From Labrys sp. WJW (GTDB lineage Bacteria; Pseudomonadota; Alphaproteobacteria; Rhizobiales; Labraceae), in NCBI RefSeq assembly GCF_001676615.1, contig NZ_LYXZ01000070.1:32588-96587 (forward strand): 64,000 nucleotides of DNA, written 5' to 3'. Below, piece by piece: positions 34,925 to 43,626 of this stretch. Below the pieces are notes generated by a model, which saw only the letters and a list, made by a program, of their open reading frames with translations, ran no database searches and was not told the DNA's origin. The first letter of the stretch is position 1; each line of letters begins with the position of its first letter. The position numbers and the translations under genes are program-made.

Positions 34925-35713
34925 CTAGTCTTTCGCCCGTTCGGCGCTGATGATCCAGGCGCGTGACTCGAAAAGCACGCCGTCGGCCGTCATGTGAGCG
35001 TCCAGCAGATCGCGCAGCCGCTGCAGGGGCCGATCCGGTGGTTCGTCCGTGCGAGCGAGCGTGTCCTTCACCAGATAGAGGCCGGTGATGGCATCGAAGG
35101 CGGCGTCGACATTCGGCCCGTAGAAGACCGGCTCGTTCACTTCGGCGAAGTCGATCGAGGTAAAGCCGGCGGTGCTGAGAAGCGCCGTGGCCGTGGCGGG
35201 ATCACCGAGTGAAAACGGCTTGCCGGCATCGACGGAAATCGCCCCTCCCGGAGCCAGGGCCTGCCTGATGGCGCTGGACCAGGTGTTACGCGCCTGGCTC
35301 TGCCACACCATCCATGCAAGACGCGCGCCCGGGCGCAGGGCCCGTGCGATATTGGCAAAGGCGGCGGCCGGATCGGCAAAGAACATCACGCCGAAGCGGC
35401 TGATGCACAAATCGAAGCCGGCAGCCGGAAACGCATGGTGTTGTGCGTCGCCCTGTTCGAATGCGACGTTTTCCAAGCCTGCTTCCAGGCAGCGTTGTCG
35501 CGCAATTGCGAGCATCTCGGCAGAAGTATCGACGCCGACGACGCCCGCTTCTACCGCGATACTGGCGGCTTCGCGTGTGGTCTGGCCTGCGCCGCAACCG
35601 ATGTCGAGTACCCGGTCGCGTGGCCCGATCCTGGCAGCGGCCCGCAAATGGCGATTATGCCGGGACAATTCCGCGTCGTAGAAATCGGCACATTGCAACG
35701 CCATGAGACTCAT
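34925..35713 (-). CDS. Class I SAM-dependent methyltransferase
   Basis: A 262-residue methyltransferase: motif I VLDIGCGAGQTTREAA, acidic VVGVDTSAEML, motif II-like FDLCISRFGVMFFADP and LRPGARLAWMVW. The layout (helical FYDAELSRHNRHL N-terminus, C-terminal cap) is that of UbiE-like/DUF small-molecule methyltransferases. Starts at 35713 and 35704 are both possible. It is divergent from an alpha/beta hydrolase with shared control sequence. Substrate unknown. Confidence 0.87.
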   Translation of the reverse strand: MSLMALQCADFYDAELSRHNRHLRAAARIGPRDRVLDIGCGAGQTTREAASIAVEAGVVGVDTSAEMLAIARQRCLEAGLENVAFEQGDAQHHAFPAAGFDLCISRFGVMFFADPAAAFANIARALRPGARLAWMVWQSQARNTWSSAIRQALAPGGAISVDAGKPFSLGDPATATALLSTAGFTSIDFAEVNEPVFYGPNVDAAFDAITGLYLVKDTLARTDEPPDRPLQRLRDLLDAHMTADGVLFESRAWIISAERAKD

Positions 35714-35824
35714 CCGGTTTTGTCGTGGCTATGAGAAACGCGTCCTGTTGCCGGGTTTCCTGCTCGCTGGCGGCGGGGCAGCGTCCCTTGTTTGGTGGCG
35801 TATTGGATACGCCCCACAAACTGA

Positions 35825-35874
35825 TTGCATAATAGGATCAGATGTGCAATGTCGAATCCAATTGCAATATGCAA
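35825..35874. promoter_or_regulatory. TTGCA/TGCAA repeats between divergent genes
   Basis: TTGCA (35825-35829) and TGCAA (35845-35849) are inverted 15 bp apart, and TTGCA-ATA-TGCAA at 35862-35874 is a compact palindrome. Three close TGCAA-type sites in the 178-bp divergent gap suggest a dimeric regulator site, identity unknown. Confidence 0.35.
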
Positions 35875-35891
35875 GCAGAAGGATCGTGTTC

Positions 35892-36755
35892 ATGGAACGG
35901 GCCGAATCATCCTGCGTCACCGAGAAATCCGTCGAAGTTAAAGGCGCGAAGCTTCAGACTCAGGCTTTCGGCGCACCATCCAGCCCGCCCATCGTGCTGA
36001 TCATGGGGATGATGGCCTCGATGCTGTGGTGGCCGGAGAGGTTGTGCAGGGAACTGGCCGCTCGCGGACGCCATGTAATCCGGTACGACCAGCGCGACAC
36101 CGGCCTTGCCACCCACTATCCGCAAGGCGAGCCTGGCTACGCCTCCAGTGATCTGGCCGACGATGCCATGGCGGTTCTCGACGGTTACGGCCTGGAAGCG
36201 GCGCATCTGGTCGGCATGTCGATGGGTGGTTTCGTCGCGCAGGAGGCTGCATTGCGCCATTCCCGGCGCGTGCTTACGCTCACGCTGATCAGCGCCTCAC
36301 CGCTCGCGGTCAAGGGACTACCGCCCTCGACCGAAGCCTATCGGGAGCACTCCGCGACGGGCGAGGCAGTTGACTGGTCTGATCTTGGGGCCATCGCCGA
36401 TTTCCTGCGCCGCGATGCTGCCATGCTCGCCGGCACCAGGCATCCGCATGATGCCGAGGCCGTGAATGCGCTGATTGCGCGCGACATGGCCCGGACGCCG
36501 GCATTTGCCAGCGCAACCAACCATTTCGCGCTGGTGAGCGGGGAGGAGGCCACGAAGCTGCGAGCCTCCGACCTCACGATGCCGGTTCTTGCAATCCACG
36601 GTACGGCCGATCCCTTGTTTCCCATCGCGCATGGAGAGGCCTTCACCAAGGCCGTGCCGAATGCGCGGCTGCACCGGATCGAAGGCGGCGGGCACGAAAT
36701 CCACGACCGGGACATTGACGAGATGGTGCAGGCCATCGCCCATCATGCGACATAA
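35892..36755 (+). CDS. Alpha/beta hydrolase
   Basis: A 287-residue alpha/beta-fold hydrolase. The nucleophile elbow is GMSMGG (Ser in LVGMSMGGFVAQEAA), the oxyanion region IVLIMGMMASMLWW, the acid in VLAIHGTADPLFP and the catalytic His in GGGHEIHDRD. This resembles aclacinomycin methylesterase/RdmC-like esterases. The start MERAESSCV at 35892 is chosen; the frame upstream reads into the divergent control region. No ester substrate can be named. Confidence 0.88.
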   Translation: MERAESSCVTEKSVEVKGAKLQTQAFGAPSSPPIVLIMGMMASMLWWPERLCRELAARGRHVIRYDQRDTGLATHYPQGEPGYASSDLADDAMAVLDGYGLEAAHLVGMSMGGFVAQEAALRHSRRVLTLTLISASPLAVKGLPPSTEAYREHSATGEAVDWSDLGAIADFLRRDAAMLAGTRHPHDAEAVNALIARDMARTPAFASATNHFALVSGEEATKLRASDLTMPVLAIHGTADPLFPIAHGEAFTKAVPNARLHRIEGGGHEIHDRDIDEMVQAIAHHAT

Positions 36756-36787
36756 CGCGTGTCCGGCAAGGCAGTCGCACCCATCTT

Positions 36788-36910
36788 TCACGCGTTGAAT
36801 TCGTAGTAAATTTCGTACAGCGAGCCGTGCTGATCGAATACAGCTTGGCGCGCTATTTCACGCTGGCAAAAATAAACTGAAAGAGGCAGGGTAGCCGGAG
36901 TCTTTCTCAT
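36788..36910 (-). CDS. Possible 40-residue small ORF
   Basis: A short minus-strand frame in the 175-bp gap between two plus-strand genes, starting MRKTPATLPLSVYF and ending SLYEIYYEFNA, aromatic-rich. No Shine-Dalgarno is seen and codon use is mixed, so it may be chance. Listed because the gap otherwise holds nothing recognisable. Confidence 0.2.
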   Translation of the reverse strand: MRKTPATLPLSVYFCQREIARQAVFDQHGSLYEIYYEFNA

Positions 36911-36930
36911 GTCATCGGAAGAATTCGGCG

Positions 36931-38556
36931 ATGTCTATATGTCACCAGGGGAGTAAAGTTGGCTCTCGGTTGCGGCATTCGCTGATGACGGCTGTCATCG
37001 CCGGTTCGATGATGCTGTCATCCATGGCGGTCGCGCAGTCGCTCAAGCCGGAAATCGGGCCCTCGCCGCCCGAGGATGCCATGCCGCTCTACAAGGGCGG
37101 CGTCGAGAAGGCGATCAGCAGTTTGCCTGAGATCGTTCGTGACGTCAGGGCTCAGTCACATGTCCCCGGTATCGCCGTGGCGGTCGTGCACGGCGGCAAG
37201 ACCGTGTTCGCAAAGGGATACGGCGAACGCCTCAAGGACGACAAGACCCAGCCGGTCGATGAATTCACGGTGTTCCAGGTCGCCTCGGTCTCCAAGTCGA
37301 TTTCCGCCACGGTTGCCGCGATCGCGATGACCAAGGGCACCTTGGCTGGCAAGGCCATCAGCTGGGACGATCGCGTCCGCACCTATCTGCCCGGCTTCCT
37401 GCTTGGGAACGACTATGTCTCGAACCAGGCCACCATCGGGGATTTCTTCGCCCATCGTTCGGGTCTGCCGGGAGCGGCCGGGGACGATCTGGAGGATCTC
37501 GGCTTTGAGCGCAGGGACATCATCCAGCGACTCCGGCTGATGCCGCTCGACCCCTTCCGGACATCTTATCATTACGCCAATTTCGGCACGACGATCGGCG
37601 CCGAAGCGGTCGCCGCCGCCATGGGCGAGCGCTGGGAGATCCTGGCCGATCGGCTGCTTTTCAAGCCTCTGGGCATGCGGTCGACCAGCTATCTTCACAA
37701 GGATTTCCTGGCACAGCAGAACCGCGCCGTTCTGCATGCTTTCGAGGGGGGTGAGTTCAAGCCCCGATATGACCGGGATCCCGACCAGCAGGCGCCGGCG
37801 GGCGGGGTTTCCTCCAATGTCACGGAACTGGCGAAGTGGCTGCAATTGCTGCTCGCGGGCGGCAAGTATGGCGGCGAAACGCTGATAGCGCCCCAGGTTA
37901 TCCTGCCTGCGTTGACCCCCCAGGCGGTAGGCGGACGCGCCGAGGCGCTCGACGCGCGCACCGGCTTCTATGGCTATGGCTTCAACGTGAACGTCAATGC
38001 CAACGGCCGGACCTCCATGGGTCATTCGGGCGCTTTCCTGCTCGGCGCCGGCACCACCTTCCAGATCCTGCCTTCGGCCGATGTCGGCATCGTGGTCCTG
38101 ACCAATGGCGCGCCGGTCGGCGCCGCCGAGGCCATCGCCGCGCGCTTCATGGATATCGTGCAATATGGCGGGGAAACGCGGGATTGGTATACCCTTGCGC
38201 ATCAGCACATGATGGGCTTTTTCAAGCCGGTCGGCGATCTCGTGCGCAAGACGCCGCCTGCCCATCCCAAGCCTGCCAGGCCGCTTGCCAGCTATGTCGG
38301 CGCCTATGTGAGCCCTTATTTCGAGGTCGGCACGGTGCAGGTCGAGGATGATCATCTGGTCCTGCTGCTCGGGCCGCACCTGATGAAATTCCCGCTCCGC
38401 CACTGGGACGGCGACGTCTTTGCCTTGAGGCCCGACGGCGAGAACGCCCCCGAAGGCTCCCTGTCTTCGGTCAAATTCTCGGGGGAGCAGCCAAATCCTG
38501 GAGCGATGACGGTCAACTATCTGAATGCCGAGGGGCAGGGCAGTTTCAGGCGATGA
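36931..38556 (+). CDS. Serine hydrolase of the class C beta-lactamase/penicillin-binding family
   Basis: A 541-residue beta-lactamase-fold hydrolase. A signal peptide spans about residues 1-36 (AVIAGSMMLSSMAVAQS). The catalytic motifs are S119-V-S-K122, Y215-A-N217 and an MGHSGAF motif in place of KTG. A C-terminal ~100-residue domain (ASYVGAYVSPYFEVGTVQVEDDHLVLLL) resembles the lipocalin-like DUF3471 tail of D-aminopeptidase/esterase members. This is probably a periplasmic esterase or D-amino-acid peptidase, not necessarily a beta-lactamase. The start may be 36931 or the ATG at 36985. Confidence 0.9.
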   Translation: MSICHQGSKVGSRLRHSLMTAVIAGSMMLSSMAVAQSLKPEIGPSPPEDAMPLYKGGVEKAISSLPEIVRDVRAQSHVPGIAVAVVHGGKTVFAKGYGERLKDDKTQPVDEFTVFQVASVSKSISATVAAIAMTKGTLAGKAISWDDRVRTYLPGFLLGNDYVSNQATIGDFFAHRSGLPGAAGDDLEDLGFERRDIIQRLRLMPLDPFRTSYHYANFGTTIGAEAVAAAMGERWEILADRLLFKPLGMRSTSYLHKDFLAQQNRAVLHAFEGGEFKPRYDRDPDQQAPAGGVSSNVTELAKWLQLLLAGGKYGGETLIAPQVILPALTPQAVGGRAEALDARTGFYGYGFNVNVNANGRTSMGHSGAFLLGAGTTFQILPSADVGIVVLTNGAPVGAAEAIAARFMDIVQYGGETRDWYTLAHQHMMGFFKPVGDLVRKTPPAHPKPARPLASYVGAYVSPYFEVGTVQVEDDHLVLLLGPHLMKFPLRHWDGDVFALRPDGENAPEGSLSSVKFSGEQPNPGAMTVNYLNAEGQGSFRR

Positions 38557-38730
38557 TCGCTTCTCCGCCCTCGCTCTGATCGTCCGAAAAGAAAAATCCA
38601 CGGTCGAAGCGGGCCAAGGTCCGGACATCCTGTTTTCGATGCCGCGCGGCATCGCTGCTGACAGGACGCGGTCAGTTGCCTGGTCTTATGTCAAGATGAC
38701 CTCCCCTCTGCCGCATCGGATGCCCAAGCC

Positions 38731-39612
38731 ATGAAAATCATCGAAGCCGGCGTTCTCGACATCGCCTATATCGAAAAGGGCCCCGCCGACGGGGTGCCGG
38801 TCCTATTGCTGCACGGCTTTCCCTATGACGTCCATGCCTTCGACGTCGTCGCCGAGCGGCTGGCGGCGAAGGGCATGCGCTGCATCATCCCCTATCTGCG
38901 CGGCTATGGCCCGACGCGGTTTCGCTCGGCCGAGACGCCGCGATCCGGCGAACAGGCGGCGCTCGGCGCCGATCTCCTCGCGCTGATGGATGCTCTCGCC
39001 ATCCCCGCGGCCGTGCTCGGCGGCTATGATTGGGGTGGACGTGCCGCCTCGATCGTGGCGGCGCTCTGGCCGCAGCGCGTGAGGGGCCTGGTGAGCTGCG
39101 GCACGGGCTACAACATTCAAGACATTGCCCGCGCCACCGTTCCGGCCGAACCGGAAGAGGAAATGCGCTTCTGGTATCAATATTATTTCCACACGGAGCG
39201 CGGCCGGGCGGGCCTGACGGAAAGACGCCGGGAGCTCTGCCGCTTCATCTGGAAGCTCTGGTCGCCGCGCTGGGCCTTTGACGAAGAAACCTTCCAGGCC
39301 AGCGCCGCCGCCTTCGACAATCCGGATTTCGTCGAAATCGTCATCCATTCCTACCGCCACCGCTATGGTGGCATTGCCGGCGACCCGGCACTGGCGGCGA
39401 TCGAGACATGTCTTGCCGCCCAACCCGCGATCGACGTGCCGGCCGTCGTGCTGCAGGGCGATGCCGACGGCGTCGATCCGCCCCGCCGCGAAGATCGCGA
39501 CGCTCCTCATTTCACCGCGCGTTATGAGCGCCGTATTCTCCCCGGCATCGGCCACAACCTCCCACAGGAGGCACCGGAGGCTTTCTCCGAGGCCATCGCC
39601 TCGCTGGTGTAG
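38731..39612 (+). CDS. Alpha/beta hydrolase, epoxide hydrolase/dehalogenase-like
   Basis: A 293-residue alpha/beta hydrolase. The oxyanion motif is LLLHGFPYDVHAFD, and the nucleophile elbow GGYDWGG has aspartate rather than serine, as in epoxide hydrolases and haloalkane dehalogenases. The acid is in QGDADGVDPP and the histidine in GIGHNLPQE. A cap domain covers about residues 140-230. The halide-binding tryptophan pair cannot be confirmed by eye, so epoxide hydrolase is slightly favoured. Monocistronic. Confidence 0.88.
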   Translation: MKIIEAGVLDIAYIEKGPADGVPVLLLHGFPYDVHAFDVVAERLAAKGMRCIIPYLRGYGPTRFRSAETPRSGEQAALGADLLALMDALAIPAAVLGGYDWGGRAASIVAALWPQRVRGLVSCGTGYNIQDIARATVPAEPEEEMRFWYQYYFHTERGRAGLTERRRELCRFIWKLWSPRWAFDEETFQASAAAFDNPDFVEIVIHSYRHRYGGIAGDPALAAIETCLAAQPAIDVPAVVLQGDADGVDPPRREDRDAPHFTARYERRILPGIGHNLPQEAPEAFSEAIASLV

Positions 39613-39681
39613 ATCCCACGAGTACCGTGGTGACTTTCGATGCAATGGCTACCCCTGTGGCGGTACTGGGTCCGCGCAAAC

Positions 39682-39707
39682 AAAAAAGGCCCGCTCGATA
39701 GCGGGCC
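39682..39707 (-). terminator. Rho-independent terminator of the EamA/GNAT unit
   Basis: On the minus strand GGCCCGCT pairs perfectly with AGCGGGCC around a 4-nt loop and is followed by TTTTTTG. It lies 96 bp after the EamA stop. Confidence 0.85.
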
Positions 39708-39802
39708 CGAGGTGCGGAAATCACGCTTTCCGGGGGCGCTCCGCCGCAGGGGAAGCGGCGGGAACCGGTTGGGTGGACAGGCGGATCAGGCGTAGCGGCA
39801 GA

Positions 39803-40663
39803 TCAGGCGTAGCGCTTGGCGCCGGCGACGCAGATCACCACGCCGGCCGCGACGGCCCACACCGTCAGGCCGACCTGCTCGTGCAGCAGCAGCGCGGCGA
39901 GAGCCAGAGACATGAAAGGCTGCAGCAATTGCAGCTGGCCGACGGCGGCGATGCCGCCCTGGGCAAGGCCGCGATACCAGAACACGAAGCCGATCAGCAT
40001 GGAGAACAGCGAGACATAGACGAGGGCCGAAAGGGCCGGCCAGCCGATGGCGCCGAGATCGGCGGGCAGCCACCAGATCGCCAGCGGCAGCATCACCGGC
40101 AGCGACAGGATGAGGGCATAGGAGATCACTTGCCAGCCGCCGAGATCGCGCGACAGCCGGGCGCCTTCGGCATAGCCGAGGCCGCACACCAGGATGGAAG
40201 CTACCATCAGCCCGTCGCCCCAGGCATTGCCGGCAGTACCCTGGCTCAAGGCATAGGCGGCCACCATGGCGGCCCCGGCGATCGAGAACACCCAGAAGCC
40301 GAGGCGCGGACGCTCGCCGCCCCTGAGTACCCCGAAAATGGCGGTGGCGAGCGGCAGGAGCCCGATGAAGACGGTGGCGCGCGAGGAGGTGATGCTCTGC
40401 AGGGCAAGCGCCGTCAGCAGCGGGAAGCCGACCACGCAACCGATGGCGACCAGGCCCAGGGAACCCAGCTGCGAAGCGCGCGGCCATCTCTGCCTGAGGA
40501 TGACCAGGAGGGCAATGCCGAGCAGGCCGGCGATGGCGGCGCGCGCCGTGGTCAGGAAAAGCGGCGTCAGGTCATGCACCGCCACGCGGGTGGCCGGCAG
40601 CGATCCGGAGAAGATCGCCACGCCCAGGAAACCGTTGAGCCAGCCTGCCGACTTGTCGTCCAT
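39803..40663 (-). CDS. EamA/DMT-family exporter
   Basis: A 286-residue ten-span DMT permease with two EamA repeats (residues ~10-135 and ~150-280). Repeat 1 contains TTARAAIAGLLGIALL and SSRATVFIGLLPL; repeat 2 ends with the typical LQPFMSLALAALLLHEQVGLTVWAVAAGVVICVAG. Such proteins export amino acids or related metabolites. The gene follows a GNAT gene by 26 bp and both are divergent from a MocR regulator, a common arrangement in which the regulator controls the exporter. The stop lies within a 17-bp tandem near-duplication (39784-39817). Confidence 0.9.
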   Translation of the reverse strand: MDDKSAGWLNGFLGVAIFSGSLPATRVAVHDLTPLFLTTARAAIAGLLGIALLVILRQRWPRASQLGSLGLVAIGCVVGFPLLTALALQSITSSRATVFIGLLPLATAIFGVLRGGERPRLGFWVFSIAGAAMVAAYALSQGTAGNAWGDGLMVASILVCGLGYAEGARLSRDLGGWQVISYALILSLPVMLPLAIWWLPADLGAIGWPALSALVYVSLFSMLIGFVFWYRGLAQGGIAAVGQLQLLQPFMSLALAALLLHEQVGLTVWAVAAGVVICVAGAKRYA

Positions 40664-40689
40664 TTTTGTATCTTTCGTATTTCGTTTCG

Positions 40690-41202
40690 TCAGCCGGCAA
40701 TGCCGCGGACATAGAATTTCGTGTCGACCGCCATGATCGGGAAGCTGGCGGGCAGATCGTGCCGGGCGATCTCGGCAAAGCCGTTCTTCTCGTAGAATCG
40801 GTGGGCGGCCAGGAATTTGGCCGTGGTTCCCAAGAAGATTTCCTCGATGCCGCGTTCGCGGGCTTCGTCCAGGAGATGGCCGAGCAGGCGCGAAGCCACG
40901 CCGTAAGGCCGGCCGCGATAGGGGGCGGCCACGAACATCTTGCGCAAAGCGGCCTGCGCTTTCGCGGTGCGGCCGGGAGCAATATCCTTCAGTCCGATCG
41001 TACCGACGATGGCGCCGTCATGTTCCGCCACCCAGAATCCACCCCGGCCGCTCTGATAGAAATCACCAATCGCGTTTAGGTCCGGCTGGTCGCCTGCCGT
41101 GATCTCGATGCCGAATTCCTCGCGCTGAATGGGGAGGATGACGTCGAGCACGCCATCCCGGTCGGCCGGTACGAATTGTCTGATCCTGATGGCAGTCGTC
41201 AT
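40690..41202 (-). CDS. GNAT-family N-acetyltransferase
   Basis: A 170-residue acetyltransferase. The beta4-alpha3 acetyl-CoA loop is MFVAAPYRGRPYGVASRLLGHLL, and the last strands HRFYEKNGFAEI are typical. ATG 41202 has GTTTCCCC before it on the minus strand complement; the longer frame crosses the operator and promoter and is rejected. Acetylation of an amine or toxic amino compound, together with the exporter downstream and MocR control, is a reasonable but unproved role. Confidence 0.88.
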   Translation of the reverse strand: MTTAIRIRQFVPADRDGVLDVILPIQREEFGIEITAGDQPDLNAIGDFYQSGRGGFWVAEHDGAIVGTIGLKDIAPGRTAKAQAALRKMFVAAPYRGRPYGVASRLLGHLLDEARERGIEEIFLGTTAKFLAAHRFYEKNGFAEIARHDLPASFPIMAVDTKFYVRGIAG

Positions 41203-41264
41203 GGGGAAACCTTCGAATAATCGAGCTTGTTGTCCCAGAATTGCGCTGGCATCGACAGGGACAG

Positions 41265-41294
41265 ACCGGTACAATCTATCTGAACTGTACTGGT
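41265..41294. promoter_or_regulatory. MocR-type operator candidate
   Basis: ACCGGTACA (41265-41273) and TGTACTGGT (41286-41294) form a 9-bp inverted repeat with one mismatch, 21 bp centre to centre, two helical turns apart. It lies 17 bp before the MocR gene and 63 bp before the divergent GNAT gene, so a protein bound there could control both. Confidence 0.6.
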
Positions 41295-41310
41295 TCATGG
41301 AGAGGTACGG

Positions 41311-42717
41311 ATGCTGGATCAAGTTGGCGGTTCCACGCTGATCGAGGCGACGATGGCGGAGATCCGCCGCCTGATCGCCACGGCGCCCGGTGCGCGCCTG
41401 CCCTCCATCCGCCGGCTGGCCGAACGGCAGGGCGTATCCAAATCGACCGTCGTGGAGGCCTATGAACGGCTGGTCGCGCAGGGCGCCGTGGCGGCGCGGC
41501 CCGGCTCGGGCTTCTTCGCGGCCGGCCGTGTCCGTCCCTTCGCCTTGGCGGAGAGCGGTCCGAGCCTTGATCGCGCCATCGATCCGCTCTGGATCTATCG
41601 GCAGTCACTGACCCAGCAGACGAGTGCGCTGCACCCCGGCTGCGGCTGGCTGCCCGATTCCTGGCTGCCCGAGGACATGGTCCGGCGCGGGCTTCGCGCG
41701 GTGGCGCGCGACGAGACCACCAATATCTCGACCTACAGCGTGCCCCAGGGGCTGCGGTCCCTGCGCGAGCACCTGGCCCGCCGCTTCACGGAGCGGGGCC
41801 TGGAAGTGGAGCCTGCCGCAATTCTGCTGACCGATTCAGGCTCGCGCGCCATCGACCTAGTCTGCCGCTTCCTGATCCAGCCTGGCGACGTCGTGCTGGT
41901 GGACGATCCCTGCTATTTCAACTTCCAGTCCCTGCTGCAGGCGCAGCGGGCCCGCATTATCGGCGTGCCCTATACGCGCCAGGGGCCGGACCTCGAGCGT
42001 TTCGCCAGCCTGTGTGCCGAGCATCGTCCCAAGCTCTATCTGACCAATGCCGTCCTCCATAACCCCACCGGGGCGACGGTGAGCGTGGGCAGCGCCCATC
42101 GCCTCTTAAAACTGGCCGAGCAGCATGATTTCATCCTGGTCGAGGACAACATCTTCGCCGATTTCGAAGCACGGCCCTCGCCGAGCCTGGCGGCGCTCGA
42201 TGGTTTCGAGCGTGTCATTCATCTCGGCAGTTTTTCCAAGACGCTGACGGCGGCCTTGCGCTGCGGCTATATCGTGGCGCGCGCCGACTGGATCGAAGGA
42301 CTGACGGATCTGGCGCTCGCCACCGGCATCGGCTGCAGCGATGTCGCGGCCCAGACCACGCTGTGCCTGCTCACCGATGGCAGCTATCGGCGCCATCTCG
42401 ACGGCCTGCGCCCGCGCCTGGCCAGGGCGATGGCCGCGACGACGGAAAGGCTGGAGGCCTGTGGCCTGCGCCTGTGGCTGGAGCCGCAGGCCGGCATGTT
42501 CCTGTGGGCGGAGCTTCCGGAGGGGCTGGATTCGGCGGCGATCGCCCGCAAGGCCCTGGAGCGGGACGTGGTGATGGCGCCGGGCAACGTCTTCAGCGTC
42601 TCGCGCAACGCCGCCCGCTTCCTGCGCTTCAATGTGGCGCAATCGGCCGACAAGCGCATTTTCGATGTTCTCGCCGAGGTGATGGAGAAGACGGCGACAT
42701 CCCGCGAGGGTATGTGA
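41311..42717 (+). CDS. MocR-family regulator (GntR HTH fused to aminotransferase domain)
   Basis: A 468-residue chimera: a GntR winged HTH at residues 5-75 (GARLPSIRRLAERQGVSKSTVVEAYERLVAQGAVAARPGSGFF) and a fold-type I PLP-binding domain from about 110. PLP-site features are TNAVLHNPTGATV, VEDNIFADF and the lysine in HLGSFSKTLTAALRCGYI. It resembles the YdcR subgroup. It senses an amine or amino acid through PLP chemistry and probably regulates itself and the divergent GNAT-EamA pair. It ends 7 bp before the convergent metal permease gene. Confidence 0.92.
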   Translation: MLDQVGGSTLIEATMAEIRRLIATAPGARLPSIRRLAERQGVSKSTVVEAYERLVAQGAVAARPGSGFFAAGRVRPFALAESGPSLDRAIDPLWIYRQSLTQQTSALHPGCGWLPDSWLPEDMVRRGLRAVARDETTNISTYSVPQGLRSLREHLARRFTERGLEVEPAAILLTDSGSRAIDLVCRFLIQPGDVVLVDDPCYFNFQSLLQAQRARIIGVPYTRQGPDLERFASLCAEHRPKLYLTNAVLHNPTGATVSVGSAHRLLKLAEQHDFILVEDNIFADFEARPSPSLAALDGFERVIHLGSFSKTLTAALRCGYIVARADWIEGLTDLALATGIGCSDVAAQTTLCLLTDGSYRRHLDGLRPRLARAMAATTERLEACGLRLWLEPQAGMFLWAELPEGLDSAAIARKALERDVVMAPGNVFSVSRNAARFLRFNVAQSADKRIFDVLAEVMEKTATSREGM

Positions 42718-42724
42718 CTTGCGG

Positions 42725-43516
42725 TCAGTGCCCGCGCTTGCGCGCCATCAGGCCCGCAGCGACATAGGCGAGCGCTCCCAGGGCCGTAATCCAGAAGCTG
42801 GTCGGCCAATCGGTATAGAAGGCCAGGACCAGGCCGATCCAGGCGATGGCCACCGCCAGGACGATGGAGATGATCAGCCCCTGATGGACGCGGTGGCTGA
42901 TCCGCAATGCCGCCGCCGCGGGGGCGACCATCAGCGCGAAGACCAGGAGCACGCCGACGATCTGCATCGCCTCGGCCGTGGCTAGGGCGACGACCACCAT
43001 GAAGAGGGCGGAAATCAGGGATGTCGACACGCCCTTGGCCTCGGCGAGTTCCGGCTGCAGGCTGGCGAACAGGAGGGGCCGCCCGATGACCGCAAGACCG
43101 ATCAGGCAGAGGAGGCCGAGGCCTGCCAGCACGAAGACCGTGCCGAGGCTGACGCCGAGCACATTGCCGAACAGGAGATTGGTCACAGCCCCAGCATAGG
43201 CCTTGTAGAAATAGAGAAAGAGCAGGCCGATGCCGAGCGAGAGGGTGAGCACGATGCCGATGGCGACATCGCGATGGGCGCGCTCGCCCAGCAGGCCGAT
43301 GCCGATGCCGGCCAGAACGGTGAAGATGGTGAAGCCCACGAAGGGGGAGAGGCCGAGCAGCGCGGCGCCGGTCGCACCGGGAAAGCCGACATGCGCCAGG
43401 GCATGGCCTGCAAAGGTCTCGCCGCGCAGCACCAGGAAATAGCCCACGGCCCCGGCGACGATCCCCACGATCGTGCAGGCCATGAAGGCATTGCGCATGA
43501 ACTCATACTCGAACAT
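42725..43516 (-). CDS. znuB: ZnuB-like zinc/manganese ABC permease
   Basis: A 263-residue ABC-3 family permease with about eight hydrophobic segments. Typical blocks are FAGHALAHVGFPGATGAALLG near residue 35 and a cytoplasmic LAEAKGVSTSLISALF stretch near 160, the counterpart of the EAA loop. Last gene of the metal uptake operon; unlike the other junction it is separated from the ATPase by 110 bp filled by a palindromic repeat. Confidence 0.92.
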   Translation of the reverse strand: MFEYEFMRNAFMACTIVGIVAGAVGYFLVLRGETFAGHALAHVGFPGATGAALLGLSPFVGFTIFTVLAGIGIGLLGERAHRDVAIGIVLTLSLGIGLLFLYFYKAYAGAVTNLLFGNVLGVSLGTVFVLAGLGLLCLIGLAVIGRPLLFASLQPELAEAKGVSTSLISALFMVVVALATAEAMQIVGVLLVFALMVAPAAAALRISHRVHQGLIISIVLAVAIAWIGLVLAFYTDWPTSFWITALGALAYVAAGLMARKRGH

Positions 43517-43538
43517 TGCGGGACTTTCCTGGACAATC

Positions 43539-43625
43539 CTGGGAGCGCGGACGTCCTCGTCCGCCTCTTCCTATCCGCGCGAGCCGCGTTTCCAAGAGCG
43601 GACGAGGACGTCCGCGCTCCCAGGC
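43539..43625. repeat. Palindromic intergenic repeat, GCGGACG family, copy B
   Basis: Arms of 31-32 bp (43539-43570 and 43595-43625) match except for one extra C; the core GCGGACGTCCTCGTCCGC is itself nearly palindromic. Copy C at 60096-60183 shares the CGTCCGC(C)TCTT junction. It lies entirely between znuC and znuB. Confidence 0.85.
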
Positions 43626-43626
43626 C

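Noticed and set aside
39784..39817. Tandem 17-bp near-duplication at the EamA stop
   Set aside because: It is a small local duplication around the stop codon without further copies; probably replication slippage.
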